From: CAYILR01 sp964364175
GTDB lineage: Bacteria; Bdellovibrionota; UBA1018
Length of the DNA stretch: 64,000 bases
Reading direction: 5' to 3'
Assembly: GCA_964364175.1 (NCBI GenBank)
Contig: CAYILR010000021.1
Coordinates: 8,373 to 72,372 of the forward strand
In this document: positions 42,003 through 51,508 of the stretch, in pieces
How the letters are laid out: every line of letters starts with the position of its first letter
Position numbering within the stretch: position 1 is the first letter of the stretch
The notes under the pieces: model-generated
The model's database searches: none
The model's input: only the letters and a program-made list of their open reading frames with translations
What the model was told of the DNA's origin: nothing
Position numbers and translations under genes: made by a program

Positions 42003-43322
42003 ATGAAATACCCCGGGCCTCGCAGTCAGAAAATGATTCAGGAACTCAGTCAGTACGTCATCGCGGAGCCTCAGGATTTCGTCATTGATTTGAAAAAAAG
42101 CCGTGGCATGTGGCTTGCAACTGTGGATGGACAGAAAATATTCGATTGGGCAGGTTATTATGGCTCCAAGTTATTGGGTCACAACCACCCTCGCCTCTTC
42201 AAACCTGCGTACGTCAAAAAAATCGCGATCGCTGCTGCAAATAAAATCGCGAATCCAGATTTTCTGACTCCCGAATGTTTGGAATATTATCGCCTGATCC
42301 ATTCTCTGGCGCCGCAATGTATGCGAAACGATAAGCTGGAAGTCTACGCAGTCAACTCCGGCGCCGAAGCGATTGAGAATATGATGAAGTATTTTATTAA
42401 TCTCTTTCATCACCACCAGCTTAAAAAAGGGCGCATCCCCACCGCAAGACGATTCCTGTATTTCGACCGTGCGTTTCACGGGCGTACTGTTTTCGCGTTG
42501 AACGTAACCCAAATGCAGCATGACCCGGTGGCCACGAAGGACTTTCACGGATTGATTGTTGGGAATTTGCAATTGGAATTTCCAGCGCTAGACAATGATG
42601 AGCCCGAGTCCAAAAATCTCGAACGCGTGAAAAAAAGCCTGGATCAAATCGAGGATACTTTCAAAAGATTCGCCAACGAAATTATCGGAGTAATTATTGA
42701 GCCTCTGCAGGGGGCCGGTGGACAACGTCTAGCACCTGTTTCGTTTTATCAAAAACTCAGCGAACTCTGTCATCGTTATGAAATTTCTTTGGGTTTCGAT
42801 GAGGTCCAAACCGCAGGTGGGCAAACCGGGACGTTCTTTGCAATTGATCAGTTTGACCTCCCCTATCCCCCCCAGGCTGTTGCAGCGGCCAAGAAACTCG
42901 GCAACGGTGTGGTCTACATGCTTTATCCCATGGACGATGAGGGAATTCTAGATTCCACGTGGGGCGGGTCGCTCACGGACATGGTTCGGTTCACGGAGGA
43001 AATGAAGATTGTTCGCGAAGAGAAACTCTTAGAGCAAGTCCCAGAAAAGGCTCAGACATTAATTCAAGGACTCAAAAAATTGCAAACCAAGTTCCCGGGA
43101 AAAATTGGAAATATTCGAGGCATGGGACTTTATCAGGGGTTCAGCCTGAAAAATCCTTCCAACAAGTCCAAGCTGATTCAAATGGCTCTTCAGGAAGAGG
43201 ACACTTTGCTCTTAGGCGCATCCACCGACACAATTCGATTTCGCCCGGTTTTGGATGTTTCGACTCAGGACATTCAATTATTGTGTGAAAAATTAGAACG
43301 ATGTCTTGGTCAGCTAGCCTAG
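42003..43322 (+). CDS. lat: Class III aminotransferase, probable L-lysine 6-transaminase
   Basis: 439 residues, PLP enzyme. Motifs: IFDWAGYYGSKLLGHNHPRL, VYAVNSGAEAIENMMKYF, RFLYFDRAFHGRTVFALNVT, IIEPLQGAGGQRL, GFDEVQTAGGQTGTFFAID, and AAAKKLGNGVVYM with the PLP-binding Lys. GGSLTDMVRF and RGMGLYQGF follow. The combination ISLGFDEVQTAGGQTG with HDPVATKDFHG fits the lysine 6-aminotransferase branch (lysine to 2-aminoadipate 6-semialdehyde) better than acetylornithine or GABA aminotransferases. The exact substrate should be taken as probable. It stands alone, with no neighbouring aminoadipate genes. Confidence 0.8.
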   Translation: MKYPGPRSQKMIQELSQYVIAEPQDFVIDLKKSRGMWLATVDGQKIFDWAGYYGSKLLGHNHPRLFKPAYVKKIAIAAANKIANPDFLTPECLEYYRLIHSLAPQCMRNDKLEVYAVNSGAEAIENMMKYFINLFHHHQLKKGRIPTARRFLYFDRAFHGRTVFALNVTQMQHDPVATKDFHGLIVGNLQLEFPALDNDEPESKNLERVKKSLDQIEDTFKRFANEIIGVIIEPLQGAGGQRLAPVSFYQKLSELCHRYEISLGFDEVQTAGGQTGTFFAIDQFDLPYPPQAVAAAKKLGNGVVYMLYPMDDEGILDSTWGGSLTDMVRFTEEMKIVREEKLLEQVPEKAQTLIQGLKKLQTKFPGKIGNIRGMGLYQGFSLKNPSNKSKLIQMALQEEDTLLLGASTDTIRFRPVLDVSTQDIQLLCEKLERCLGQLA

Positions 43323-43337
43323 CAGAAAAAACCTATC

Positions 43338-43970
43338 TCAAATTCCCGCATCACACTGATCACGTATCGCGTCTTTGACCATTTTTGCAGTTTTTGCTGT
43401 AAAATGTAATCCGTCCGAAAAATAGGACGGGTCTGCAATTCCGGCTTTTGCATGAAAAAGCATATCTGTATCGATATAACAATCCACCCACCCACGAACA
43501 CATTGGTTCACGCGGTCTCTGTATCTGAGAACCGGAGAAAATCTTCCGCCTGCATTGGGAGGAATGCCAAATGACGCTACTCGAGCTAATGGATATTTGG
43601 AACGAATCAATCTGTGGAGAAGTTCAAAATCTTGAATCGATTGACCACCACACGACATCTCGTTATTGATTCCAGTTGAACCAATCACAATGTATTTCAG
43701 CGCATCTCCCGGAAGACGAACATGTTCCAGAGTATAAATCATATCCTTGATGCGATTGGATCCCATAGCAGCATTCAAAGTGCTCGTCTGAATTCCCACT
43801 CGAGAAATTCCAACCATGATCGAATCTCCCAAAAGAAGCACATCACGAGGCATCGTATGAGACTCGACCCATGCAATGAATTTGGGAGTCACCAAAGGAT
43901 TTCTTCGATCCTTACAATCGGCAAATGCAACTGAAGAAAATACTGCTAAAAATAGTATAAATTTTTTCAT
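43338..43970 (-). CDS. Exported SGNH/GDSL-type hydrolase
   Basis: 210 residues when started at the internal ATG (43970), giving signal peptide MKKFILFLAVFSSVAFA. The alternative is a TTG 21 bases upstream. Block I VLLLGDSIMVGIS carries the nucleophile Ser. IVIGSTGINNEMSCGG is close to the GxND block (here STGINNE), and FSDGLHFTAKTAKMVKDA carries the C-terminal Asp-x-x-His pair as DGLH. Probably a periplasmic esterase, lipase or acetylesterase acting on lipids or glycans. It is convergent with the aminotransferase gene and divergent from the split subtilase gene. Confidence 0.78.
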   Translation of the reverse strand: MKKFILFLAVFSSVAFADCKDRRNPLVTPKFIAWVESHTMPRDVLLLGDSIMVGISRVGIQTSTLNAAMGSNRIKDMIYTLEHVRLPGDALKYIVIGSTGINNEMSCGGQSIQDFELLHRLIRSKYPLARVASFGIPPNAGGRFSPVLRYRDRVNQCVRGWVDCYIDTDMLFHAKAGIADPSYFSDGLHFTAKTAKMVKDAIRDQCDAGI

Positions 43971-44973
43971 GATAATTTTGTACGCGAACAAATTTCATTG
44001 TGTCAATCATCTTGTAATACTTCGCATCGTTAAGTATTTTTTTTCTATGAAAAAATTAACCAGAATCATCCTAGGACTACTCTTGAGTACAACCCCCACC
44101 TGGGCTCAGTCAGAAAAAGTAATTATTCAATTTAAATCAGCTCCGGCAGCTCGACATTTTGCTAATCGCTCATTGCCAGGTGTTTCTGCGATACAACCCC
44201 TGTATGGTACTCAAAAATGGGTCGCCGCCTGGATTGAAGAAAAAAAAATTTGGGCCCTCCTTCACTCTCCTGAAATCGAATTAATAGAAAAAGACATTCT
44301 CTACACTGCAGAATCTACTCGTGATTTCACAGACTCTGCAGCGGGGAGTTTGTCTCGCCAAAATGAACTTTGGGGAATTCAAAAAACTCGCGCACCCGAT
44401 GCTTGGAAATCAGGAATCACAGGATCCCCTGAAGTTGTGGTGGCCGTGATTGATACGGGCATAAACTGGAATCATCCGGACTTAGCTCCTAACCTCTGGA
44501 CCAACCTCGGTGAAAGTGGAACAAGGGCTAATAACGGCAAAGATGACGATGGCAACGGCCTGATAGACGATATTCACGGTTGGGATTTTGTGACCAAGAC
44601 AGGAGATTCGGATGACGATTGGGGACATGGATCTCACTGCGCGGGTACCATTGGTGCCGCAGGAAAAAACCCCTTAGACGGAATCACCGGCGTGAACTGG
44701 AAAGTAAGCCTCATGCCCGTGCGCTGGATGAAGGATGGAAAAGGCTGGGGCTCAGATGCAATTTCGAGCATTCGCTATGCTGTCAAAATGGGGGCACGCA
44801 TCCTGAACAATAGCTGGGGCGGGATTGGGTACTCCAAGGCTCTCGAAGAAGCCGTCCGTGAGGCTGAGGCAGCAGGCGTACTTTTTGTCGTTTCTGCCGG
44901 CAACCATGGTAGCAATTGTCCTGTCCGAGCAGGGGTGACAGAGAAGGGCTGATTTCCTAAGATAGGAATTGAA

Positions 44974-46002
44974 TCAGCATGGCAGACCTGGTTCCCAGTG
45001 TTTTCTTCTTCGACTTTCAGTCAATTGTCTAGCCTCTTTTCTTCTTTGCGAGAGAGCCCTCCTTCCTTGGACATGGACAGAGTTCGGAGCAAAGCCCCCG
45101 TTCCCGGCATTCGGACGACGGAAGTTATAATCAAAGATCGCTCGTCCAATTCTGTTTTTTGCCTCCTCTTCGTTTGTATACTGATCTTGTAGATTGATTT
45201 CCTCGCGCTTGAGAGTTCCCATGACTCGCTCCGTCCGTGCATTTCCCGTGGGCCGTCCAATGCCCGAGAGCCAAAGATCAAGGCCCTGGATTTCGATGTT
45301 TTTCCTCGTGTATTCGGCAATGTTTGCGCTCCCATGGTCTGCAACGAGCCTGGGCTTGAGAGCGCCTTCGGGCAATTGATCGATCTCCTCGTTTACGATG
45401 GCGTCCGTCACCAGCGCCACAACTTCAAATTTTGTGATCGCTGGAAAAAGACCCCAGGCAATGATTTTGCGGGAATACCAGTCAATCATGACCAGCAAAA
45501 ACCAAAATACCGCAGCAATGCGTAAGTACGTCCAGTCCATGCCCCAAAGCAGGTTTTTTCTCCAAGGCTCGTGGAGTAACATGTCAGCCGGTACGTCGAG
45601 CGGTTTTTTTTGTCCACGGACAAATTCGTGGTTCAGACCATGTTTTTTCATGATCTCGGCAACCTTCGTTTTCCCTATAAAAACCAGACTGTTTCGTTCA
45701 AGTTCGTAAGCAATACGGCGACACCGAAACTGGGGGAATTTCTTAACCAAGGTCAAAACCCTTTTTTCCTCAAGCGGCGTGATCCGGTTGAGTCCTCCGC
45801 CCCCTCCGTGGCTCGACTTTGTACCTCCATTTTTCCAGCGATAGACGGCTCGCGGGTTCAGCTCCAGAACCCTGCAAATCGATTCCAGGCTCTCGCCTTG
45901 CTTGACCCCCGCCTCAATCAGACCCAGCAGCTCCAGCCGAATCTCATGCGGCAAATGACGATTTTTTAACGATCCATGAAGTCCGAGCTCACGCTTTTTT
46001 TC
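44974..46002 (-). CDS. IS3-like transposase OrfB (DDE, expressed by -1 frameshift)
   Basis: About 342 residues in the -1 frame relative to orfA; the slippery stretch is CTG-AAAAAAA-GCG. Helix-turn-helix GESLESICRVLELNPRAVYR, then the rve integrase core. First Asp in LLWGMDWTYLRIAAVFWFLL, second Asp in RLVADHGSANIAE, and Glu in GNARTERVMGTLKREEIN, followed by NFRRPNAG. All three catalytic residues are present, so the element may be active. It has no clear start codon or Shine-Dalgarno of its own, which supports OrfAB fusion production. The C-terminus SRRRKHWEPGLPC lies close to the left inverted repeat. Confidence 0.88.
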   Translation of the reverse strand, partial: EKKRELGLHGSLKNRHLPHEIRLELLGLIEAGVKQGESLESICRVLELNPRAVYRWKNGGTKSSHGGGGGLNRITPLEEKRVLTLVKKFPQFRCRRIAYELERNSLVFIGKTKVAEIMKKHGLNHEFVRGQKKPLDVPADMLLHEPWRKNLLWGMDWTYLRIAAVFWFLLVMIDWYSRKIIAWGLFPAITKFEVVALVTDAIVNEEIDQLPEGALKPRLVADHGSANIAEYTRKNIEIQGLDLWLSGIGRPTGNARTERVMGTLKREEINLQDQYTNEEEAKNRIGRAIFDYNFRRPNAGNGGFAPNSVHVQGRRALSQRRKEARQLTESRRRKHWEPGLPC

Positions 46003-46307
46003 AGCAACATGAGTTCGATCGATGACTCGCACAACGCCGCCTGCAACCGCGCATTCTCGCGCGCCAAATTCTCTTTTTCCAGGTCCCGGCTCTTGGGTCC
46101 GCGCTTCAACGATTGCAGCCCTACGATCCCCGCCTCCTTGAACTTCTGCTTCCAGCGGTAAAAGAGCGTCGGCGCAATATTCTCCCGCCGACAGATCTCC
46201 GCTGTATTCCCCCGCCGCTCCGCCTCCCAGATCAGTTCTGCGATCTTTTCTGGGGCTCTGCGGATTCGGGTTTTTCTCGTCATTGTGGGTTTTACTGCGT
46301 CTAACAT
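45966..46307 (-). CDS. IS3-like transposase OrfA
   Basis: 113 residues. The ATG at 46307 follows a perfect AGGAGCT. DNA-binding helix-turn-helix of the IS3 OrfA (IS2/IS911) kind: EKIAELIWEAERRGNTAEIC, RRENIAPTLFYRWKQKFKEAG. A leucine-zipper-like helix follows: RDLEKENLARENARLQAALC. It ends 3' of a run of seven A (complement of 45995-46001) where a -1 frameshift would enter orfB to make OrfAB. OrfA alone usually represses transposition. Confidence 0.9.
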   Translation of the reverse strand: MLDAVKPTMTRKTRIRRAPEKIAELIWEAERRGNTAEICRRENIAPTLFYRWKQKFKEAGIVGLQSLKRGPKSRDLEKENLARENARLQAALCESSIELMLLKKSVSSDFMDR

Positions 46308-46813
46308 CGTAGCTCCTTTTTATCATAGTGGGTCTTCCTTGTCAGGAATCCAGGAGCCTTGCTGAAATCATTGAGTTTTTATACTCAATCGACGTAAAAA
46401 CCTATCTTAAATTATTGCCCAAACCCTGTCGATCGAGCCCGGACAGGACACAATAATGATACGACACCCAGGCACCCTGCTACCTTAAAGCTCCCCAATG
46501 TTCTGTCTGTGGCAGCAACTGATCGAAATGACCTACTGACTAGCACCTCAAACTTTGGGGTCCAGTCAGTGCATTTAGCAGCCCCCGGATTCGAAATTTT
46601 AAGCACAGGTCTTAAAAAAAATTACCGTTTACTCAGTGGCACCTCAATGGCTGCCGCACATGCCTCTGGACTCGCTGCACTTTATCTTTCATGGCATCCA
46701 GAATGGAAATACCCCGAGCTCAAGCGCGCATTAATGGAGACAGGCGATGAGATCCCTTCCCTTCGAGGAAGAACAGTTTCTGGTCGACGTATTCGATGGA
46801 AATGATCACTAGT

Positions 46814-47089
46814 TCAGTGCTTAGCTTTGCGCTCAGCGCGTTTGGCTTCACGCTCTTTTTTATGTTCAGCACGTTTTGCCTGACGCTCTGCCTTGCGATC
46901 TTCGTGGAGTTTCTTGCGAGCTGCTTTCTTTTCTTCGCGAAGCTTTTTGATTTCTTCTTTTTTCGCGTCAATCGACTGTTGAGTTTGCTCAACCTTTGCT
47001 TTGTCTTCATCGACCTGGCCGTTTGCCATTGCAGTTCCAGCATAGGCCATCAGGATCATGCTCACGATAACTAGGGTTTGCTTTTTCAT
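46814..47089 (-). CDS. Small exported Lys/Arg/Glu-rich coiled-coil protein
   Basis: 91 residues. Signal peptide 1-22 (LVIVSMILMAYAGTAMA). The mature 69 residues are one charged helix: KVEQTQQSIDAKKEEIKKLR, EEKKAARKKLHEDRKAERQA, and a final KREAKRAERKAKH. The heptad-like spacing suggests a coiled coil, and the tail is strongly basic. Possibly a periplasmic protein binding an acidic partner such as nucleic acid, LPS or cell wall polymers; that is only inference. A short highly basic protein of this type could also be compositionally biased and hard to place. An AAGGAGA precedes the ATG. Confidence 0.7.
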   Translation of the reverse strand: MKKQTLVIVSMILMAYAGTAMANGQVDEDKAKVEQTQQSIDAKKEEIKKLREEKKAARKKLHEDRKAERQAKRAEHKKEREAKRAERKAKH

Positions 47090-47113
47090 ATGCTCTCCTT
47101 ATTACCCGGTTTT

Positions 47114-48313
<1,200 letters not shown>

Positions 48314-48364
48314 AATTTGGGTTCACATTAATCATCGGCGGAGTCAAAAGCTTTTTAAAGCAGA

Positions 48365-49531
48365 TTAACAATTTGTCAAAATAAACCCCACCGAAGGCGA
48401 GGGATTGCCATTCAATTGCAATGCCACGCCGTGCTTTCCAGAATAATACTTTCGTGTGGTGATCGGACTAAACAAATGCTTTTTATTCACTATTACCTGC
48501 TCGCCTGCCTGAAGCGTGAGTGATTTCCATTTAAAGACTTTGGGCACTTGAGTGCCGTTCTTTTTGAGAAGATAAACCACGTAATCCAAAACAATCGCTA
48601 CCTTCTGAGAACTCTGATTGGTGATTCTGGCTTTGAGCTCGAGGCTTTGTCCAATACGGACCCTGGGTCGACTCAGCTCCAGCTTCGTACTCACACCTTT
48701 GATCTTTTGGCCAAAGCCAATCAGCTTTAATGCGGCAGGATTGCCTTTTTTGATCAATGTCCTCAGAGCATGTTTCACTAGACGATTCGTCTCGATTTTC
48801 TTTTTCTGGGATTGATCTTCAGTTAACCAGCGCTTCAAAGTTTTGATGACTATCTCAGGATGTTTTTTGCTGAAATCATTCAAATGATTCGCTACCGAGC
48901 GTCTGACATACTCCTCGGGATCGAATTTCAAAATTTCTAATAACTCCAAGCTCCAATCCGGGTTCTCCAAAACAAAATCCAGCTTCATCCCCCAAGGCAA
49001 TAACGGTCGTGTTCCCTCACTCACCCATCGTCGAACATGATGATTGGGATCTCGAGCCCAAAGCAGGAACTTTCGTTTCACTTGTTCCGGGTCCTTTTTG
49101 ATAAAAGGACGAATAGCAAACTCCGCTGAAAAAGAAGGTGTTAATTCACGAAGCACATCTATGCTGCTTTCAAAATCGTCTAAACCATAACTCTCCACCA
49201 ACTGCAGGAGCGGCCAAAAGAGAAAAAAATTATCATTCTGAATCAGGTCCAAATCCTGACTGACTTTTTTTAAAATGGAATAGCGACGGGAGGCTTCTTG
49301 AGGGAGCCGCAGATGTAAGGCATCGGCAACACACTTGACTCTGTCCTTGAGCTCAAGCGATGGGATTTTTTTTGTAACAGAGCGGACAAACGAATCTTGC
49401 TCAAAATCTGGGTAGTTTTTAGCAAAAGAACGAGCCAGTTTGTCGATTTCTTTCGAATTAATGAACTCTTTGAGTGCTGACATGGGAAATGAATAACCCA
49501 GGAGTTGGGATGAGATCAAATCATCATTCAT
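48365..49531 (-). CDS. AlkC/AlkD-like DNA alkylation repair protein
   Basis: 388 residues. HEAT-repeat helices at about 60-270 with RRWVSEGTRPLLPWGMKL, LEILKFDPEEYVRRSVANHLNDFSK, PEIVIKTLKRW, and LVKHALRTLIKKGNPAALKLIGF. The pattern RRWVSEGTRPLLPW and RRSVANHLND is that of AlkC-type glycosylases that remove 3-methyladenine from DNA. The last 110 residues form a beta-rich domain (LELSRPRVRIGQSLELKARI, VFKWKSLTLQAGEQVI) as in AlkC proteins with an Ig-like domain. The start is unsure: an ATG at 49531 lies in a perfect hairpin, and a second at 49483 (MSALKEF) begins the first conserved helix. Neither has a good Shine-Dalgarno. Confidence 0.82.
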   Translation of the reverse strand: MNDDLISSQLLGYSFPMSALKEFINSKEIDKLARSFAKNYPDFEQDSFVRSVTKKIPSLELKDRVKCVADALHLRLPQEASRRYSILKKVSQDLDLIQNDNFFLFWPLLQLVESYGLDDFESSIDVLRELTPSFSAEFAIRPFIKKDPEQVKRKFLLWARDPNHHVRRWVSEGTRPLLPWGMKLDFVLENPDWSLELLEILKFDPEEYVRRSVANHLNDFSKKHPEIVIKTLKRWLTEDQSQKKKIETNRLVKHALRTLIKKGNPAALKLIGFGQKIKGVSTKLELSRPRVRIGQSLELKARITNQSSQKVAIVLDYVVYLLKKNGTQVPKVFKWKSLTLQAGEQVIVNKKHLFSPITTRKYYSGKHGVALQLNGNPSPSVGFILTNC

Positions 49532-49562
49532 TCACGATAACTTTTATTATCGTGAATGAATG
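49525..49562. promoter_or_regulatory. Perfect 16-bp hairpin over the start of the AlkC-like gene
   Basis: CATTCATTCACGATAA (49525-49540) pairs perfectly with TTATCGTGAATGAATG (49547-49562), loop CTTTTA. The ATG at 49531 lies in one arm. It could be a dimeric repressor operator or an RNA hairpin controlling initiation. If the true start is 49483, it would lie just upstream of the coding sequence. Confidence 0.6.
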
Positions 49563-49626
49563 AGCGCATAGAACTTGGCGTAAATAGATTCAAAACCGGA
49601 GTTAAAATACCCCTAAAAATAGAGGA

Positions 49627-50610
49627 TTAATTAGTTTCATCGCAAAGTTTGTCGAGCGAATGTGAGGATTGAAGCGGTAGTTTGCCTTCGGATTCGAGTC
49701 GGCGAATAAATTTTTCGTTCCAGCTCGGTTCTAATCGGATTTGGTACTCTGCAAATCGTTTCAGTACTGAAGGATGATTTCGAAGTTCGCAATATTTGAG
49801 CAGGCGGGGTCGGACGGATTTCCACCGATACTTCGCGTATCGGGACGTATTAAACGACTCGTCCCATCGAGCATTGACGTACTTTGAAATCAAAAATGGC
49901 CGGGTGTACTGCCAACCTTTTTCATCCGTCCATTTCAATGCAGGATCGGAACCATGACATGCATCGAGGATCGCCAAGAATCCGCTCCAGTTGGCCTCTA
50001 AGTCGGCATACGAAAAAACCGCCGACGAATATTTTCCATACAATCCGTCCTCTCGGGCTAAACCCCATTCAACAGCCATTTCCATGGCTCGTGTTTCTGA
50101 TTCACCTGTGCGGATAGCACTGAGATAGACTTCGTAATATTTTGCCCCCTGAGAAACAAAGTGGCTGATTTTGTCGACCGCAAGATAGACTCCAGCAAAA
50201 TTTATAGTGCGGTCTAAGGGCATGTAATACGGCCAGGTCGTGCGTTTGCCGTAAATGCTATTGCGATAAAAATTCCAAGACCCCACCTCGGGACCTGGAT
50301 ACATTTCGATTTTTTTGAGCACTGCACTCATGTGGATTTCTCGGTCCCACCAAATTCGATGTCTGAGGCGTGTGTGGATTCGTAAAGCTGCCCCGAGGCA
50401 GTTTTCTGGCCCGGGACCCAGGTCTTGAAGCGGGGTTCCTCGAAGGGTTTTTGTAAACAGATTCTGAACGTATTGATCGAGAGGTGCAGAGCCATCCTTG
50501 AGTTCGATTCCCCAGCTAGAGTACTGATCCGTTTCGTAAGCCTGCGTTCGCTGACTCAACAGGGATGCACTTCCCAAACACAGGATAACGACGACATTTT
50601 TTAAAGCCAT
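49627..50610 (-). CDS. Exported protein with DUF2279-like DK..HF signature
   Basis: 327 residues from the ATG at 50610, preceded by AAAGGGG. Signal peptide about 1-24 (ending RTQA). Central features: NCLGAALRIHTRLRHRIWW, TINFAGVYLAVDKISHFVSQ, AKYYEVYLSAIRTGESE, VEWGLAREDGLYGKYSSAVF, and SYADLEANWSGFLAILDACHG. The order DK..HF, then E-DG, S-AD-AN-G recalls the YfiM/DUF2279 family of periplasmic or outer-membrane proteins. It lies 16 bases after a radical SAM gene on the same strand, so the two may be co-transcribed. Function unknown. Confidence 0.65.
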   Translation of the reverse strand: MALKNVVVILCLGSASLLSQRTQAYETDQYSSWGIELKDGSAPLDQYVQNLFTKTLRGTPLQDLGPGPENCLGAALRIHTRLRHRIWWDREIHMSAVLKKIEMYPGPEVGSWNFYRNSIYGKRTTWPYYMPLDRTINFAGVYLAVDKISHFVSQGAKYYEVYLSAIRTGESETRAMEMAVEWGLAREDGLYGKYSSAVFSYADLEANWSGFLAILDACHGSDPALKWTDEKGWQYTRPFLISKYVNARWDESFNTSRYAKYRWKSVRPRLLKYCELRNHPSVLKRFAEYQIRLEPSWNEKFIRRLESEGKLPLQSSHSLDKLCDETN

Positions 50611-50626
50611 TTCAATCCCCTTTCGC

Positions 50627-51508
50627 TTAAGCGAACCGGTCAATATATTGGCAACGTTGGCACAGATTTTCAACGAGTTTCCGTTCTTGAAACCCTTTCA
50701 AAATCGCCCGGGACCGCTCGCTTTGCAAAATTTCTGTAATTGACTGATCTTGTGCTTTTCCCAGTGGAATCGATCCTTCTTTATCCAGGCAGCAAGGAAC
50801 GACGGTTCCATCCACCAAAATTCCAAAGTGACTCGAAAGGCCGTAGCAAGTCCCCTTCGTTCCTAACACTGGTAGTGCCAAATCTGGCCAGACAAACTCG
50901 GTGTCGAAGTGCAGATACAGTCGGTTTTTCAATTTCCGGCTTTTTTGCCTTCGAACATCAAAAGCGCGATCGATTTGAATTTGAAACCGCTCTTCTATTC
51001 TTTTCAACATTTCTTGATTGCGAGTAAGGGCTCCACGAGTGTCCCGCAAATTCCAAAGGCGGTAGTTGATATAGAGGTCGGGACGCTCAACAAACGCTCT
51101 TTCTGTATATTGAAAAATCCTCTCTAAATAGACGCTGGGATCTTTGTCGGGAAAATTATCAAAAAAACTATGCAGCGAAAAATTCACTTGTCTGAATGCC
51201 GGATGGAGCAAAATCTCAGCCTGTTTTTCTCGGAGTAAAACCCCGTTCGTCACCAAAAATATCTTGGCCTGGTGCGAGTGTGTCACCTCTACCAACTCCT
51301 GAAGTTTGGGATGAACCAAGGGATCTCCCATCAGGTGAAAGGCGACTTGTTCCGTCAGAGGCGCGACTTGTCGGATGATCGACTCAAAAAGGCCCAGATC
51401 CATGAGTTTTTTCTCCCGAACGACCTCGGGACAGAAGCTGCACTGCAGATTGCAGATGCTGCTGATTTCGATATGAACTTTGGAGTATTTTTTCAATTCG
51501 AGTAACAC
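50627..51508 (-). CDS. Radical SAM/SPASM protein
   Basis: 293 residues. Radical SAM cluster in EISSICNLQCSFCPEV (Cys at about 19, 23 and 26), HLMGDPLVHPKL after it, and IFLVTNGVLL. C-terminal SPASM-like cysteines: GTCYGLSSHFGILVDGTVVPCCLDKEGSIPLGKAQDQ and LCQRCQYIDRF. Proteins of this size and layout handle peptide modification or act in cofactor and nucleotide sugar pathways; the substrate is not visible. It follows the HTH protein gene with no gap of note and precedes the gene at 49627, whose product could be its target. That link is inference. Confidence 0.85.
   Translation of the reverse strand: MLLELKKYSKVHIEISSICNLQCSFCPEVVREKKLMDLGLFESIIRQVAPLTEQVAFHLMGDPLVHPKLQELVEVTHSHQAKIFLVTNGVLLREKQAEILLHPAFRQVNFSLHSFFDNFPDKDPSVYLERIFQYTERAFVERPDLYINYRLWNLRDTRGALTRNQEMLKRIEERFQIQIDRAFDVRRQKSRKLKNRLYLHFDTEFVWPDLALPVLGTKGTCYGLSSHFGILVDGTVVPCCLDKEGSIPLGKAQDQSITEILQSERSRAILKGFQERKLVENLCQRCQYIDRFA

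Larger units (their letters stand above)
44917..46450 (-). mobile_element. IS3-like insertion sequence, 1534 bp
   Basis: Ends are TGTCCTGTCCGAGC at 44917 and the complement of TGTCCTGTCCGGGC at 46450, an 11-bp perfect core in an imperfect inverted repeat of about 25 bp. The flanks repeat CAAT (44913-44916 and 46451-46454), a 4-bp target duplication. Inside are orfA (45966-46307) and an orfB in the -1 frame (44974-46002). A hairpin ATTGAGT/ACTCAAT lies at 46370-46389 before the transposase genes, and another (TTCCTA/TAGGAA, 44954-44968) after them. Either could shield against outside transcription. It interrupts a secreted subtilase gene. The family call rests on the two-frame layout and the DDE motif; the group within IS3 is not determined. 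Confidence 0.92.
44913..46454. repeat. Target-site duplication CAAT flanking the IS
   Basis: CAAT at 44913-44916 and again at 46451-46454, directly outside the inverted ends. Loss of one copy plus the IS restores the subtilase frame (GSN-NDTT), which confirms the borders. Confidence 0.88.
44047..46805 (+). pseudogene. Secreted subtilisin-like serine peptidase, split by an IS element
   Basis: The 5' part (44047-44916, 290 codons) has signal peptide MKKLTRIILGLLLSTTPTWA, an inhibitor-like propeptide (about 22-90), VVAVIDTGINWNHPDL with Asp136, and DDWGHGSHCAGTIGA with His194. It also has ILNNSWGG with the oxyanion Asn and FVVSAGNHGSN. The 3' part (46455-46805, 116 codons) continues NDTTPRHPATLKLPNVLSVA, then SNFG, HLAAPGFEI, and LSGTSMAAAHASGLAAL with the nucleophile Ser (354 of the joined protein). 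Removing the IS (44917-46450) and one CAAT copy joins the halves in frame as GNHGSNNDTTPR, a 406-residue complete S8 peptidase. Nothing else in it is damaged, so the insertion looks recent. Confidence 0.92.

Noticed and set aside
43876..44046. Upstream extension of the subtilase
   Set aside because: It would place the signal peptide after 57 residues and overlaps the divergent hydrolase.
45021..45709. Several plus-strand frames within the IS
   Set aside because: Antisense of OrfB, which has all DDE motifs.
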